A DNA stretch of 8,277 bases from Bacteroidia bacterium (GTDB lineage Bacteria > Bacteroidota > Bacteroidia > Cytophagales > Cyclobacteriaceae). The position numbers and the translations under genes are program-made. The stretch spans positions 1-8,277 of the forward strand of contig JAAURZ010000083.1 in assembly GCA_012031955.1 (NCBI GenBank), in the 5' to 3' direction. A model generated the notes under the pieces. It was not told the origin of the DNA, made no database searches, and saw only the letters and a program-made list of their open reading frames with translations. Positions within the stretch are counted from its first letter, which is position 1; the number at the start of each line of letters is the position of its first letter. Positions 7,200-8,277 of the stretch are shown here, piece after piece.

Positions 7200-8220
7200 T
7201 CAGTAAGTGTGGTTCCTGACCGTTTCTACGAAACATTTTACAGCATCCACCGAGATGTCGGGGTATAAACCATGGCCCAGGTTTGCGATGTGTTTGCGAC
7301 CTCCAAACTGCTTGAGCATCGCGTTTGTTTCTCGTTCAATGTCTTTTGCAGACCCATAAAGTGCGCATGGATCGAGGTTGCCTTGCAGCACCTTGTCGGG
7401 CATCAAGGAACGGGACTCTCCTATGTCCATATTCCAGTCGAGGCCCACTACGTTGCACGAAAGCTTGTTCATTGCTTCGCGCGCGAAGAAAGCTCCTTTT
7501 GCAAACACGATGGTGGGCACTTCTGAAATGGCGTCGCAGATTCTGGAAATATAGCGAAGAGAAAACTCACTGTATTGACCAGGCCCGAGAATGCCGGCCC
7601 AGGAATCAAACACCTGTACGATGTCGGCGCCTGCAGCAATTTGTCCCTTGAGATAAGCAATGGTGCTTTGCGTGATCATGTCGAGCAAACGGTGCGACAT
7701 ATCGGGCGCGGTGTAAAGCATTTTTTTGCTTTGCTGAAAGTCTTGCTGCCGCCGCCCTCCACCATATACGAGAAAATCGTCCAGGGTGCGCCGGCAAAAC
7801 CAATCAGCGGCACGCGTCCGTTGAGTTCCTTTTTTGTGAGTGCGATGGCATCGAGCACATATTGTAGTTCGCCCGGTTCGGCGACATGCAACGCATTGAG
7901 GTCGGCAGGTTGCTCGATTTTCTTTGGGAACACGGGGCCCCGGCTTTCTTCCATTTCGTAGGGCAGGCCCATGGCATCGGGAATCACGAGTATGTCGGAA
8001 AAATGATAGCAGCATCAACGCCGAGTATGTCAACGGGCTGGATCGTCACCTCTGTGGCACGCTCCGGCGTTTTTACCAGGGCTTTGAAGTCCTTCACATT
8101 TTCGCGTACTGCTCTGTACTCCGGCAACACGCGCCCCGCCTGCCGCATAAGCCACACGGGGGTTCGCTCCGTCTTCTCACCACGCGCCGCCCGCAGCAGC
8201 AAATCATTTTTCAATTGCAT
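7200..8220 (-). CDS. hemE: Uroporphyrinogen decarboxylase, two frameshifts
   Basis: HemE removes four carboxyl groups from uroporphyrinogen III to give coproporphyrinogen III, a cytoplasmic step of heme synthesis that needs no cofactor. The start is the ATG at 8220 ([15 protein letters not shown]), placed by family length and by a -7-like box just upstream. The restored protein has 340 residues, normal for the family. Visible active-site elements are [12 protein letters not shown] (R26 and R30), FSDIL (D76, the counterpart of human Asp86), YMVEGGGS (Y152, like human Tyr164), FDSWAG (S207) and NLGHGLYPD (H317, like human His339). Two bases are missing, at 7999-8003 and 7721-7727. They split the gene into frames covering 8220-7984, 7987-7676 and about 7727-7200. 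As written, translation stops just before the catalytic Asp. The enzyme is generally retained in heme-making bacteria, so sequencing error is the likelier cause. The small secreted-protein gene follows on the same strand. Confidence 0.95.
7721..7727 (-). other. Frameshift site 2 in hemE (A7 run, one A apparently missing)
   Basis: On the coding strand the sequence is GC-A7-TGC. Eight A residues would give GCA AAA AAA ATG CTT TAC, encoding AKKMLYT and continuing into [10 protein letters not shown] without loss. The in-frame A AAA AAA is also a -1 slippery heptamer, and slippage on it would lead to the same downstream frame. Confidence 0.85.
7999..8003 (-). other. Frameshift site 1 in hemE (T5 run, one T apparently missing)
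   Basis: On the coding strand ATC ATT TTT CCG ACA TAC TCG TGA ends the frame. With T6 it reads ATC ATT TTT TCC GAC ATA CTC GTG ATT, encoding IIFSDILVI, the near-invariant HemE segment that holds the catalytic Asp (D76 here). Confidence 0.9.
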
Positions 8221-8224
8221 GGCG

Positions 8225-8262
8225 CAAAGATGGCTTATTTGGGGGTGAAATAAAGCATCCAA
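8225..8262 (-). promoter_or_regulatory. Candidate hemE promoter, -7-like CATCTTTG next to the start codon
   Basis: On the coding strand CATCTTTG (8232-8225) differs from TAnnTTTG only in its first base and lies four bases before the hemE ATG. At about the right distance upstream there is only a partial -33 match (CTTTA, near 8255-8251); a true TTG (8262-8260) is 27 bases away, longer than the usual 17-23. Transcription from here would begin at or very near the start codon. The call is by eye and tentative. Confidence 0.35.
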
Positions 8263-8277
8263 CACGCGGTCTAGCCA

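Noticed and set aside
8221..8265. Longer hemE N-terminus starting at 8265
   Set aside because: The added residues (MLDALFHPQ...) do not belong to the family, and the stretch contains the probable promoter; the ATG at 8220 gives the standard start.
1..8277. Mobile element, defence system, CRISPR or biosynthetic cluster
   Set aside because: No transposase, integrase, toxin, nuclease, direct-repeat array or inverted terminal repeat was seen; the recognisable genes are housekeeping or envelope functions.

Overview
The window reads as ordinary chromosome from a Bacteroidota bacterium, most likely of the Cytophagales type. Three things point there: a single fused SecDF with the N-terminus typical of the phylum, an orphan two-module FtsX/MacB-like permease of about 810 residues, and -7-like elements (TAnnTTTG) sitting almost on top of start codons in place of strong Shine-Dalgarno sites. 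I see no mobile element, CRISPR array, tRNA or rRNA, and no convincing undescribed system.

Layout, left to right. On the plus strand: the 3' part of a uridine kinase gene (1-567), a small secreted or membrane-anchored protein of unknown function (574 or 595 to 975), and secDF (1072-4064), closed by a strong intrinsic terminator (4091-4113). After a short intergenic stretch comes an ABC-type permease gene (4256-6699). On the minus strand, convergent with the permease and touching it stop codon to stop codon: a small secreted protein of unknown function (6700 to 7194 or 7236), and upstream of it hemE, uroporphyrinogen decarboxylase (8220 down to 7200). These two minus-strand genes look co-transcribed.

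The most striking property is that three otherwise well conserved genes are broken by five single-base indels: one in secDF (near 3112-3115), two in the permease (4699-4700 and 5415-5419) and two in hemE (7721-7727 and 7999-8003). Each lies in a run of identical bases, although one run is only TT. Each is repaired exactly by adding or removing one base of that run, and the restored proteins have normal family lengths (about 997, 813 and 340 residues). Such proteins are not expected to be lost together, and the flanking sequence shows no decay, so I read these as homopolymer errors of an uncorrected long-read assembly. One site, A AAA AAA in hemE, is also a textbook slippery heptamer in the right phase, so recoding there is formally possible.

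Functionally the genes cover nucleotide salvage, protein export, an envelope permease and tetrapyrrole synthesis. They share no obvious pathway beyond the envelope theme of SecDF, the permease and the two small exported proteins.
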